A stretch of 64,000 bases of DNA, from assembly GCA_020641055.1 (NCBI GenBank), contig CP067345.1, forward strand, positions 2,969,317-3,033,316. Direction: 5' to 3'. The notes below the pieces were generated by a model, which was not told where the DNA came from, made no database searches, and saw only the letters and a program-made list of their open reading frames with translations. Below, piece after piece: positions 7,335 to 14,688 of the stretch; position 1 is the stretch's first letter; each line of letters starts with the position of its first letter. The position numbers and the translations under genes are program-made. This DNA is from Clostridioides sp. ES-S-0010-02 (GTDB taxonomy: Bacteria; Bacillota; Clostridia; Peptostreptococcales; Peptostreptococcaceae).

Positions 7335-9781
7335 TATAATACACCTCCTAATTGTGCCATTTTTATACTTGAAACTAATTTTGATGTAATTTTTTCTATA
7401 TCAGCTTCTTCTCTAATTACTATTGTATCAGCTAACTTGGCTATGCTTATATTTCCACCACTTTTTCCGCTTCTATATTGATTGGCTTCTTGTTTAGTTA
7501 GAACCATTTCCCCCTCATGAAGTCTTGTTGGGTAGTCATTATAAGGTACATAGTTTAATCCAAATGCCTTTCCAAACAGTTCACTTATATCAGGATTTGT
7601 ACCTGAATCATGAGCTAATCCACTGTCCATACCTTCTTCTTCATATTTCTTTCTTCTCTCTGTAATATATTTACCTATTTTAGCAGTTATCGGGCTTTCA
7701 TTTATAGACTTAACCATCTTCTTCCATGAATCGCAAATTAAATTTATAAAATCAGATAAGTTTTTTAATGCATCAAGAAAAGAATCTAAAAGTGGCTCCA
7801 AAAACTTCCATGCTTCTTCTAAAATTGGACCTAATGTTTCCCATACAGTTTTCCATACGTTACCCATAGTTTCAATAAAATAATTTATTTGTGGAGCATG
7901 CTCTCCTAAAAAGGTAAAAATTCTTGTAATAATTGGACTAACAGCCTCAACTACAGGCCCAATTAGTTGAAATGCTGTAGTTACTATTGTACCAAATATA
8001 CTTATTAACCCTTGTGCAATTGGTGATTTATTATTTATACTGTCTAGTAAATTATTTACTAAGTTTACTACTGGTAATAATGAATCCATTAGTGCAGTAA
8101 AGTCAATATTTTGTAATAGTGTATTTCCTGTATTAACAATTGCTTTTGGAGCATTCCCTATCATTCTTGCTGCACTATTTTCAAAATTTTCTTGTTTATT
8201 TTCAGTCATCATTTTACGCTTTTCAACCTCACTAGAAAGTCGAAATTGGGCAGAATCAGGAAGCCCTTTTTTATTTTTCATACTTCTAAATTGCATTTGT
8301 TCATCCTTATTACTAGTAATTCCTCTACCATTCACTACATTACCTATCTTTTCGGCCATTCTTTTAGATATACTAGCTAAATTTGATAACCCACATTCTA
8401 TAAAAGTTTTTATTTTCTTTATTCCTTGACCTAAAATATCATCGAAAGGTTTAACAATACTCTTCAAACCATTATTAATACTTGTTTGAGCACTTGCTAT
8501 TATACCTGGTATTGTATTACTCATTTCTTTAGCTAATCCCATCTGCTTTATACTTATACCTTCCAATGCTTCATCAAAAGTTTTATAATTTTCTCCTACC
8601 AAAGTATTAAGAGATTCCATATTCCCCTTTGCTGCACTTAAAAAAGCTGCTGATACATCTTGTGTACTACTTGTATCCATATTTAAAGCTCTAACATCTA
8701 CCATAGCCTGAGTTATATCTTCTTCTTTTTTACCCCCAGTAATATTACTAATCATTTTAGCTTTAGTTCCCATTGCAACAACATCTTCAGGATCAAAAGG
8801 TGTATCATTTGCCATATCTACTAAACGATTATAATACTTATCAACATCTTTTTTACTAGTACTCCCAGTATTTCTTTTCATTACACTTTCTAAAACAACT
8901 TTCTGATTTTGCTCTTGACCAAGTAAGTCAACACCCTTTTTCACAGCAACACCTATAGTAGCACCATTTGTTAAATCTGATATCTTCCCCTTTATAGAAC
9001 TAAGTATTCCACTCGCCATATCCTTTACAGCTATTGCACCTGTCCATACCTTCCCTGCAAACAATCTCAACTTAGGAAATACCTTACTTATAATACTACT
9101 TGCCATATCTTTAAGATTAACAATTCCTTGCCAGCTATTTTTAATAAAGTATTTCAATTTTTCCAAGAGATTACTTACAACACCCTTAGCTGTATCCTTT
9201 ATTTTTATTACAACTGGCCATGCTTTGTCACTAATCTTTTTTAACTTTTCAAGTACTTTACCAAGTACCTTTTTTGCACTTGAATTTTCTATCTTTAACC
9301 TTATATTAGAAGCAAGGCTTCTTAGGAAACTTATTTTTGAATTAGCTTTTTCAATCTCTTTAGCTTTAAAATCAAATATTATTATAATTTTGGCATTTGA
9401 GTTCAATTCATTTTTCTTTTGAATCAGCTTACTGAAATAATCAATAATCATAGCTATAGTTACTGCTAGTCTCATAATACTTCCATTTAAACTTCCAATC
9501 GTTCCTGAAGCAGAATTTATACTAGAACTTAATTTTGTCATAGTAGAACTTGTACTACTAGCAGTAGTCTGAACTTTTCTTAAAGAAGAATTCAAACTAT
9601 TTAATGTACTACTTGCACTTCCAATAGAATTTTTTATACTACTAGCCATTACATTAGTAGAAAGAGAAACAGCCACAGTTGCTCTTCTAAAAGTATCCGT
9701 TACTGATATGATTTGATTCATCTTTGGAGTGTAATTATCTGTAAGATACATATTTATACCTTCTTCTCTTACATTACCCAC
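7334..9781 (-). CDS. Tail tape-measure protein
   Basis: 815 residues from a GTG at 9781. An in-frame TTG at 9808 would place the strong AGGAGGTGG inside the coding region, and the GTG overlaps the TAG of the frameshift ORF, so the GTG is preferred. The protein is Ser/Thr-rich and helical in its first 100 residues and has a hydrophobic stretch near 105-120. It then has a 29-residue tandem repeat with Trp at 188, 217 and 246 (W-x-x-x-(I/V)-x-(I/V)-K-D-x-A). Hydrophobic helices follow at 560-650, and a PTRLHEGEMVLTKQEA segment typical of tape measures lies near the end. It sets tail length and occupies the tube lumen before firing. Confidence 0.88.
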   Translation of the reverse strand: MGNVREEGINMYLTDNYTPKMNQIISVTDTFRRATVAVSLSTNVMASSIKNSIGSASSTLNSLNSSLRKVQTTASSTSSTMTKLSSSINSASGTIGSLNGSIMRLAVTIAMIIDYFSKLIQKKNELNSNAKIIIIFDFKAKEIEKANSKISFLRSLASNIRLKIENSSAKKVLGKVLEKLKKISDKAWPVVIKIKDTAKGVVSNLLEKLKYFIKNSWQGIVNLKDMASSIISKVFPKLRLFAGKVWTGAIAVKDMASGILSSIKGKISDLTNGATIGVAVKKGVDLLGQEQNQKVVLESVMKRNTGSTSKKDVDKYYNRLVDMANDTPFDPEDVVAMGTKAKMISNITGGKKEEDITQAMVDVRALNMDTSSTQDVSAAFLSAAKGNMESLNTLVGENYKTFDEALEGISIKQMGLAKEMSNTIPGIIASAQTSINNGLKSIVKPFDDILGQGIKKIKTFIECGLSNLASISKRMAEKIGNVVNGRGITSNKDEQMQFRSMKNKKGLPDSAQFRLSSEVEKRKMMTENKQENFENSAARMIGNAPKAIVNTGNTLLQNIDFTALMDSLLPVVNLVNNLLDSINNKSPIAQGLISIFGTIVTTAFQLIGPVVEAVSPIITRIFTFLGEHAPQINYFIETMGNVWKTVWETLGPILEEAWKFLEPLLDSFLDALKNLSDFINLICDSWKKMVKSINESPITAKIGKYITERRKKYEEEGMDSGLAHDSGTNPDISELFGKAFGLNYVPYNDYPTRLHEGEMVLTKQEANQYRSGKSGGNISIAKLADTIVIREEADIEKITSKLVSSIKMAQLGGVL

Positions 9782-10421
9782 TATATACCACCTCCTGTCA
9801 AAGGACAAACTCCGTATCCATGCTTCATTTTTTCAACTTCCTCTTCAATTTCTAAGGCGAAAAAAGCTTCAATAAGCTTTAATTCGCCTTTATCCATTGC
9901 ATAAAAAAGGGACGGTCTAATACCTTTTGTCTTCCAATAATAATACATTATTGTAGTTTTGGTATCCGTCCCTATTAGTTTTTTACCTCTTCTATTACTG
10001 CATTTTTACCATAACCCATTACATCTTGAAGGATTCTGTATAAATTAGTAATTTCACCTGGTAACAATAGCTTTCTTGCCAATTCCTTTGGAGTTGGAGC
10101 CTTAAATTTACTCATTAATTCCTTGTTTTTAAATAAAAGCTTTCCATCTAAATCACAAACACCTTCTATAATTGTAAGCATCTGCATCTCTGGTAAGTCT
10201 ATATCCGTTTTCATATTTTCATCAATTTTAAGACAAGTATTTTGTATCTCCTCATCTTTACTTATTGTTAAAGCTTTGCACATTACTTTAAATTCCTGAT
10301 CAAATATACTTGATAATCTCTTAAGTTCAACTACAGTACTTGGTCTTTCTAAATTGTCTGTATCTGCATTTAAAAGTAAGTCTACTATATTTATATTTTT
10401 TGATAATCCATTTTCACTCAT
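9781..10421 (-). CDS. Tail-assembly chaperone long form made by -1 ribosomal frameshift
   Basis: The 148-residue chaperone ORF ends GTA-AAA-AAC-TAA. A slip of one base back at A-AAA-AAC (9978-9984) enters a frame that is open for 65 further codons to TAG at 9781-9783, giving 213 residues. The extension reads like the second half of phage tail chaperones: MYYYWKTKGIRPSLFYAM, then a helical EAFFALEIEEEVEKM. This is the layout of lambda gpG/gpGT and similar systems, in which the extension recruits the tape measure. The stop overlaps the tape-measure GTG, suggesting coupling. No independent start with an SD was seen for the extension. The frameshift is predicted from sequence only. Confidence 0.75.
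9909..9984 (-). promoter_or_regulatory. Programmed -1 frameshift signal: A-AAA-AAC heptamer plus downstream stem
   Basis: On the minus strand AAAAAAC (9978-9984) is in the X-XXY-YYZ register of the chaperone frame and is followed by TAA. After a five-base spacer (TAATA), GGGACGG (9966-9972) can pair with CCGTCCC (9909-9915), all seven bases. ATACC (9961-9965) pairs with GGTAT (9920-9924), with a four-base bulge on one side and a loop of about 36 bases. Heptamer, spacer and stem match the known design of efficient bacterial -1 sites. Confidence 0.8.
9975..10421 (-). CDS. Tail-assembly chaperone short form (XkdN-like)
   Basis: 148 residues. The sequence resembles XkdN-type proteins: an acidic helical core, DLDGKLLFKNKELMSKF, then a PTPKELARKLLLPGEITNLY segment. 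It lies between tube and tape-measure genes, where contractile-tail operons encode the chaperone that coats the tape measure before tube polymerisation. It ends with TAA directly after a slippery heptamer, so most ribosomes should stop here and a minority should make the long form. Confidence 0.82.
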   Translation of the reverse strand: MSENGLSKNINIVDLLLNADTDNLERPSTVVELKRLSSIFDQEFKVMCKALTISKDEEIQNTCLKIDENMKTDIDLPEMQMLTIIEGVCDLDGKLLFKNKELMSKFKAPTPKELARKLLLPGEITNLYRILQDVMGYGKNAVIEEVKN

Positions 10422-10502
10422 TATTATCTACTCCTTTATCAATCAATTTCTATTAACTAACAGCATTTATTAACTATATATTTACTAACTATCCAGATAA
10501 AA

Positions 10503-10931
10503 CTAAATTATATCAAGGAAGTCATACTCAGTAAATGTGAAAGGAGCCTCTATTTCTCCTTTTACTCCAACTTCCCAATCAGCTAAAGTTAAGTCATCAA
10601 AAGCTATATTTTTTACTGCTATTCTTTCTGCTCCATAAGAATCTGGGTCATTTAACTTAGATATAGCTACAAATCTAGGTTCAGAACCTCTTTTTATCTT
10701 TTCTCCAATTAACTTATGCATTCTTGAACTGACATGATATAAAGTTATTGAACCTTTCCCTTTATATCCCATATACTTCGTATCAGTTCCCATTTGACCT
10801 GCTATTATAATATCTTCTTTTGTAAATTCCATCTTTGCTTGAAATTTCTTTACTTCTGCCACTTTATCTCCATCAAGCCAAAGTTCTCCCCAAGTACCAC
10901 TCATTACATTTCTAGCTTCCATATTTGCCAT
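10503..10931 (-). CDS. Tail tube protein (XkdM-like)
   Basis: 142 residues, the normal length for XkdM-type tube proteins. Visible family features are an N-terminal NVMSGTWGELWLDGDKVAEV, a middle MGYKGKGSITLYHVSS, and a C-terminal GEIEAPFTFTEYDFLDII. It lies directly after the sheath gene. Hexameric rings of this protein stack to form the rigid inner tube that is driven through the cell envelope when the sheath contracts. Confidence 0.9.
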   Translation of the reverse strand: MANMEARNVMSGTWGELWLDGDKVAEVKKFQAKMEFTKEDIIIAGQMGTDTKYMGYKGKGSITLYHVSSRMHKLIGEKIKRGSEPRFVAISKLNDPDSYGAERIAVKNIAFDDLTLADWEVGVKGEIEAPFTFTEYDFLDII

Positions 10932-10944
10932 ATTAATAATCCTC

Positions 10945-12009
10945 CTATATTTCTATTGATAAATCTATATCTTCCATAGCATCTAGTGCTTTTATTGTTG
11001 CTTTTAAAAATACTTTAGAACCAGTATTAGCTTCTTTTATTTCTTGTGAAGTCATATAAGATAAATCTATTCCCTTTAATTTCAAATAAGATTTTTGTGC
11101 TTCAAAATCTATTTCAACAGTAGAATTGGACTCTATAAGAGCAGATTTTTCTAGTTCTTCTAAATAACCTTTTATCGATACTATTAATAGGCATTTATTA
11201 TCGTAACTATTAGTAACTTTTCCTATATAGTCATCTATAATTACCTTTCTTATATCACTATGTATAATATCCAAAGTGTCAACTATCTTGATTTTTTGGA
11301 ACATCTCTCCTTTTTCTTCAGTTAAATCAGTTAAAGAATTTATTCCTCTGGCAATTCTTATAGCTCCAGCTTCTTTAATAAGGATAAGCTCTCCATTATT
11401 AACTTTTGACTCTGCATCAGCTTTAGTGCTTTTAGGTATATCAATAACATCACCAAGCTTAGTATAAGTTATTGATTGACTTAAAGGTGTTCCTGCTATA
11501 ATACCAGCTATTCTACTCGTAAACTCCTCAGCACTATACTTCTTTGTTCCAACTAATGTATCTTCTGTAGTAAAATTAATTATTCCCTCATGATTTCCTG
11601 CAACTTTGCCCAATATCGCTTTAACTTTAACCTTATCTGTATCTCTAAGTTTAATTATCCAGCTTTTGATGACATTCTTATCAGCTTCTATTGCTTTAGG
11701 CATACATAAATAATTAAATTCTTTAGTTTCTAAAAAGTCTAAGGAACTTTGAACCTCTTCCTCTTCTCCTAACACATAAACTAATACTTTATTTGGTGCA
11801 TTGACATTTCCCATCAAAGCCATATTTATATAGTCTTTATTTTCAGCAGATAAATCAGCTGGTATATCTTCTTTTTCATGTATTTCATTAAATCCTAGTG
11901 CTTTGGTATCTTTAAGCACCATTGCAATTATTCCTCTAGCTGAACGCTCTTTAACAGTTGTAGCTAGCTCCTTAAATGATATATTGATACTTGGTAATCC
12001 TATAGCCAT
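10945..12009 (-). CDS. Contractile tail sheath protein (XkdK-like)
   Basis: 354 residues. Typical of PBSX-type sheaths: a short N-terminal arm (GLPSINISFKELATT), then a ERSARGIIAMVLKD segment, a middle FTSRIAGIIAGTPLSQSITY block, and a C-terminal domain carrying FLKATIKALDAMEDIDLSIE that would provide the interlocking strands. Presence of a sheath shows the particle is contractile (R-type), not a flexible F-type tail. It is followed after 13 bases by the tube gene. Confidence 0.93.
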   Translation of the reverse strand: MAIGLPSINISFKELATTVKERSARGIIAMVLKDTKALGFNEIHEKEDIPADLSAENKDYINMALMGNVNAPNKVLVYVLGEEEEVQSSLDFLETKEFNYLCMPKAIEADKNVIKSWIIKLRDTDKVKVKAILGKVAGNHEGIINFTTEDTLVGTKKYSAEEFTSRIAGIIAGTPLSQSITYTKLGDVIDIPKSTKADAESKVNNGELILIKEAGAIRIARGINSLTDLTEEKGEMFQKIKIVDTLDIIHSDIRKVIIDDYIGKVTNSYDNKCLLIVSIKGYLEELEKSALIESNSTVEIDFEAQKSYLKLKGIDLSYMTSQEIKEANTGSKVFLKATIKALDAMEDIDLSIEI

Positions 12010-12013
12010 ACTA

Positions 12014-12457
12014 TCACTCTCCTAAGTTTAAATTTATTTCTTCCATATTTTCATATACTTCTTCTTCTTCATATACACTATCAAGAAAGTTTAATGTAAT
12101 TGAAAAGTTCAATGTATAAATTGACTCCTCTTTTTTAATGCTTTGTTCAATTTTAGCTATATTTAATTTTCTATCTCTTACATTTACAGTTCTATTAAAT
12201 AGCTTATCAAGTTCATCTGAAACTTCATACATTCTTATATTATTTGATTGTGGTCTTGGTAAATACTTTATAGACATAACAACATCTTTGTTGTTTGTCT
12301 TTAACATTATGGGTGTACAAAGAACTGATACCATACTTACAAAAAAACAAGACCCTTCTGAACCTTGCATACTTTCATCATCAATAAAAATACTTTCATC
12401 AAAACTTTTTTTAAGTATATCAATAATTGTTTCTAATATTTCTTTGTTTTTAAGCAA
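12014..12457 (-). CDS. Tail terminator-like protein (DUF6838 type)
   Basis: 147 residues. It starts with a helix (EILETIIDILKKSFDESIFIDD) and ends with strands in YTLNFSITLNFLDSVYEEE, the pattern of phage tail-completion or terminator proteins that lie just before sheath genes. The start is TTG at 12457, preceded by GTGGTGATT. In phages this ring caps the tail and joins it to the head; here, with no head genes, it would cap the free end. The family call is from pattern and position. Confidence 0.7.
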   Translation of the reverse strand: MLKNKEILETIIDILKKSFDESIFIDDESMQGSEGSCFFVSMVSVLCTPIMLKTNNKDVVMSIKYLPRPQSNNIRMYEVSDELDKLFNRTVNVRDRKLNIAKIEQSIKKEESIYTLNFSITLNFLDSVYEEEEVYENMEEINLNLGE

Positions 12458-12599
12458 ATAATCACCACGCTATCACTAAATATTTTTTTACTTAATGTGG
12501 CAAACTTCTTATGAGTAGCATAAGTAATTTTTAAAGATACATCTAATTTCTCTATTGTTATGTTCCCTCTATATTTTTAGGTAATATCATGTTTCTCAA
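12433..12599 (-). pseudogene. Small tail-operon gene with a one-base frameshift
   Basis: A TTG at 12599 follows a good AGGGAGGTGA and reads L-R-N-M-I-L-P-K-N-I-E-G-T before TAA. Shifting one base at that point gives a second open stretch, TIEKLDVSLKITYATHKKFA then a basic helical segment ending in VVIIC, which runs to TAG at 12433-12435 and overlaps the tail-terminator start. Adding one A near 12560 would fuse the two halves into a protein of about 55 residues. It is the first gene of the structural operon. It may be truly broken or a sequencing slip; function unknown. Confidence 0.45.
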
Positions 12600-12660
12600 T
12601 TCCTCACCTCCCTCACTATAGATTTCTTTCACAATAACATTATCTCATGTATTTCAGTGG

Positions 12661-12701
12661 GTGTTGTTGCTATAGTGTGTATAAAGTGTTGTAAAAGTGT
12701 T
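12661..12701 (-). promoter_or_regulatory. Phased repeats upstream of the bacteriocin structural operon, probable activator site
   Basis: On the minus strand AACACTTT occurs at 12694-12701 and 12683-12690, and a related ACACACTA at 12673-12680, so the copies step by 10-11 bases. A fourth looser AACAACAC is at 12661-12668. About 30 bases downstream is GATAAT (12639-12644), a possible -10, and then the SD of the first tail gene. Repeats on one face of the helix in place of a -35 box suit activation by the sigma-like protein encoded at 12709-13149. The pairing of factor and site is inference. Confidence 0.45.
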
Positions 12702-12708
12702 ATGTTTT

Positions 12709-13149
12709 TTATAATATTTCACTTAATTTACAAATCATCTTTTTCTTTAAGTTGTAGCAAGAAGTTCTATCTAAATGCAATTTCATAGAAATATAGGTCA
12801 TATTATTTTTAGTCTTACTATTATAAAAGAGATTAAAAAATTCCATCTCCATATCATTTAGACAAGTTAGAGCATTTTCTATTTTTTCCTTTTCTATTTC
12901 TATATCATCTTTTTCCATTTTTAATTTTCTTAATCTCTCCTCTTTTTTTATAACTTCATTTTCAACAGAAGAACTTATATTATATGTAGTACTAGTTTTT
13001 TCAGTATAAACTACAGCTCCACATCCAAAGTATTCATTTTCACATCTTTTTATATCTAGGTTAATATTCTTTATCTTTACATCCAAATACTTGTAATTAT
13101 GTAATCTTTCATCTACTTCCTTAAGTAATATATCTTTTTTATTATCCAT
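12709..13149 (-). CDS. Sigma-70 region 4-like late activator of the bacteriocin operon
   Basis: 146 residues. The middle (85-115) is a charged coiled coil, and the C-terminal ~50 residues have the sigma region 4-like pattern LNDMEMEFFNLFYNSK, then MTYISMKLHLDRTSCYNLKKK, a helix-turn-helix close to those of phage sigma-like and ArpU/Xpf-type activators. It is the first gene of the minus-strand bacteriocin module and lies behind the repressor control region, as in PBSX, where a sigma-like protein turns on the late genes. A CGCGAV-like CysGlyCys motif (FGCGAV) at residue ~42 is unexplained. Confidence 0.65.
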   Translation of the reverse strand: MDNKKDILLKEVDERLHNYKYLDVKIKNINLDIKRCENEYFGCGAVVYTEKTSTTYNISSSVENEVIKKEERLRKLKMEKDDIEIEKEKIENALTCLNDMEMEFFNLFYNSKTKNNMTYISMKLHLDRTSCYNLKKKMICKLSEIL

Positions 13150-13244
13150 TGTATTTCTCCTTTTTATATTTTATTGTCTTTAGCCTTAACTTTATAATGA
13201 TAGTTTCTAATCAATAGCCTTATTGCAAGTTCCACAAACTTTAA

Positions 13245-13259
13245 AGAACATTTTGTTCT
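13245..13259. promoter_or_regulatory. Perfect inverted-repeat operator AGAACA-N3-TGTTCT
   Basis: AGAACATTTTGTTCT is a perfect palindrome with six-base arms. It is the best copy of a motif found four times in the control region between the repressor and the structural operon. A half-site TTTTGTTCT follows at 13287-13295. It lies between the sigma-like gene and the broken XRE gene, so it could control transcription of the former. Binding by the XRE repressor is inferred from its location and repetition. Confidence 0.6.
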
Positions 13260-13267
13260 ATATATAT

Positions 13268-13448
13268 TCAAAAAATTTTATTCATATTTTGTTCTGAAAT
13301 AACAGAATTTTTTATGCAAAATGAATCATAACTTTTTATGCCTATTTCTACTCTTGATATATAATTATTTGTAATTCCCGCTTTCTCCAAATTTAGTTTG
13401 CGACAACCTTATAGATTCTCTGTAACCTTTTAAATTATTTTTAAACAT
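13268..13448 (-). pseudogene. Broken XRE-family HTH regulator gene
   Basis: An ATG at 13446-13448 with GGAGGAG upstream reads MFKNNLKGYRESIRLSQTKF then GES..., and hits TAA within ten codons. One base shifted, the same stretch continues as EKAGITNNYISRVEIGIKSY, which is the recognition-helix part of an HTH_XRE domain. That second frame ends at TGA 13268-13270 with a short tail lacking the usual ELAIKISDVL pattern. So the gene has a frameshift inside the HTH and probably a decayed C-terminus. It lies divergent to the intact repressor, where phages keep a Cro-like gene. Confidence 0.7.
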
Positions 13449-13472
13449 ACTTTTCTCCTCCTAGTATAATTA

Positions 13473-13591
13473 AGAATATTTTGTTCTTATCTATATTCAT
13501 TATATAGAATTATTTGTTCTTTATCAATATTTTTTAGAAAAAATCATTCTTTTTTCTTTTATTAGTTTTAATTTTTAGAACAATTTGTTAT
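13473..13591. promoter_or_regulatory. Operator cluster in the divergent promoter region of the bacteriocin repressor
   Basis: Three imperfect copies of the same palindrome are present: AGAATATTTTGTTCT (13473-13487), AGAATTATTTGTTCT (13506-13520) and AGAACAATTTGTTAT (13577-13591). The last overlaps TATAAT (13589-13594), a good -10 for the repressor gene that starts at 13617, which implies autorepression. The first two sit where the minus-strand promoter for the broken XRE gene and the downstream module would be. The half-sites are separated by five bases in all copies, unlike the four-base spacing of clostridial LexA boxes. Confidence 0.6.
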
Positions 13592-13616
13592 AATTTATAC
13601 ATAAGGTGGTGTTATA

Positions 13617-13937
13617 ATGTTTGCCAAAAGATTAAGAGAACTTAGAAAGGAATTTGGATTTACTCAAAGAGAACTTGGTGAAAAAGTAGGAGTTTCTCAA
13701 AGAGTTTTAGGATACTATGAAACAGAAAACAGATTTCCTGATGAACATATTTTAAATAAATTGGCTGATGTATTTAATGTATCAGTTGATTACCTTCTTG
13801 GAAGAACCTTGGTTAAGGAAAATATTGACACTGTTGCGGCACATAGAAAAAATCCACATGAAGACTTACCTGAAGAAGCTCAAGAACAACTTAATGATTA
13901 TATAGAATTTTTACTAAATAAATATAAAAAAAAATAA
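13617..13937 (+). CDS. XRE-family repressor of the bacteriocin locus
   Basis: 106 residues. Residues 6-60 form a classical HTH_XRE domain: LRELRKEFGFTQRELGEKVG, then VSQRVLGYYETENRFPD and LADVFNVSVDYLLGR. The last 40 residues, with EEAQEQLNDYIEFLLNKYKKK, are probably for oligomerisation. The gene is divergent from the tail module, has an SD (AAGGTGG) at normal distance, and its -10 overlaps an operator. By analogy to ImmR-type repressors it would keep the bacteriocin silent until an inactivating signal; the ImmA-like gene next to it fits. Confidence 0.85.
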   Translation: MFAKRLRELRKEFGFTQRELGEKVGVSQRVLGYYETENRFPDEHILNKLADVFNVSVDYLLGRTLVKENIDTVAAHRKNPHEDLPEEAQEQLNDYIEFLLNKYKKK

Positions 13938-13947
13938 ACTATATAAT

Positions 13948-13969
13948 GAGCAGATTTATTTCTCTGCTC
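13948..13969 (+). terminator. Terminator after the XRE repressor gene
   Basis: GAGCAG...CTGCTC forms a short stem with a ten-base loop and is followed by TTTTAAT. It lies eleven bases after the repressor stop and would separate or attenuate transcription into the ImmA-like gene. Confidence 0.7.
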
Positions 13970-14019
13970 TTTTAATATAACTTTTCATCAAACATACATT
14001 CTATATTAGGGGGATTTTT

Positions 14020-14526
14020 ATGAATAATTTGGATAAACTTTTTGAATTAGCTTCTCAGGAAGAGATAATAATTCATTATACCACTCATATTGCAGGTGAC
14101 TTAGAAGGATTATATATAAACAGGCATGGTATAAAAGTTATATCATTACTCAGTAACTTAAAACAAAATACCAATAAACTTACATCCATATTAGCAGAGG
14201 AACTTGGACATCATTTCACTAGTTTTGGATACTATATATCCTCTTATAATGATTATTACACAAAAATCATTATAGACAAATGTGAAAATAAAGCTTTAAA
14301 ATGGGCTTGTGAATTTTTAATTACAGAAGAAGATATAATAAATATAATTAATTCTGGTATTACTTGCGTTTATGAAATGGCTGATATACTTAATGTAGAT
14401 ATCAAATTTTTTCAAAAAAGATTGGAATTCTTATCATTAAAAAAACAAACTTTACCACTTGGTAATAATAAATATCTTGTATTAACTAATTTGCCATATT
14501 TCTACATATTTGATCCAATTTCATAA
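14020..14526 (+). CDS. ImmA/IrrE-like metallopeptidase-family protein
   Basis: 168 residues. The core SILAEELGHHFTS (residues ~62-75) occupies the place of the HExxH zinc motif of ImmA/IrrE proteins, but the first His is Glu, giving E-E-L-G-H-H. A later (C)ENKALKWACEFLI segment matches the family's third-ligand helix region (E-x-x-A-x-x-x-A). Such proteins cleave XRE repressors of ICEBs1-type and phage switches after DNA damage. It is transcribed after the repressor, with AGGGGGA as SD. Whether this variant is active is not clear from the sequence. Confidence 0.72.
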   Translation: MNNLDKLFELASQEEIIIHYTTHIAGDLEGLYINRHGIKVISLLSNLKQNTNKLTSILAEELGHHFTSFGYYISSYNDYYTKIIIDKCENKALKWACEFLITEEDIINIINSGITCVYEMADILNVDIKFFQKRLEFLSLKKQTLPLGNNKYLVLTNLPYFYIFDPIS

Positions 14527-14688
14527 TAAAATGGTAGTAATTTTAATTGACTTAATAACAAAAATCTATATATTTATTTTAGCAAATTTTGGTTTCTATA
14601 AACTCAATATTAATATATAATAATGATAGCACATTATTTTAAATTCTAAAAACAAATACATGCTTTTTTAAGAAAGGTTGTTTGATGA

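Noticed and set aside
9713-9904. 63-codon plus-strand frame across the chaperone extension
   Set aside because: It is antisense to the frameshift ORF and the tape-measure start and lacks an SD.
12138-12461. 107-codon plus-strand frame in the tail operon
   Set aside because: Shadow of the tail-terminator gene at 12014-12457, without an SD or a plausible product.
13245-13591. LexA boxes in the bacteriocin control region
   Set aside because: The half-sites are five bases apart, not four as in the recA box, and all copies share that spacing, so they fit the XRE repressor better.
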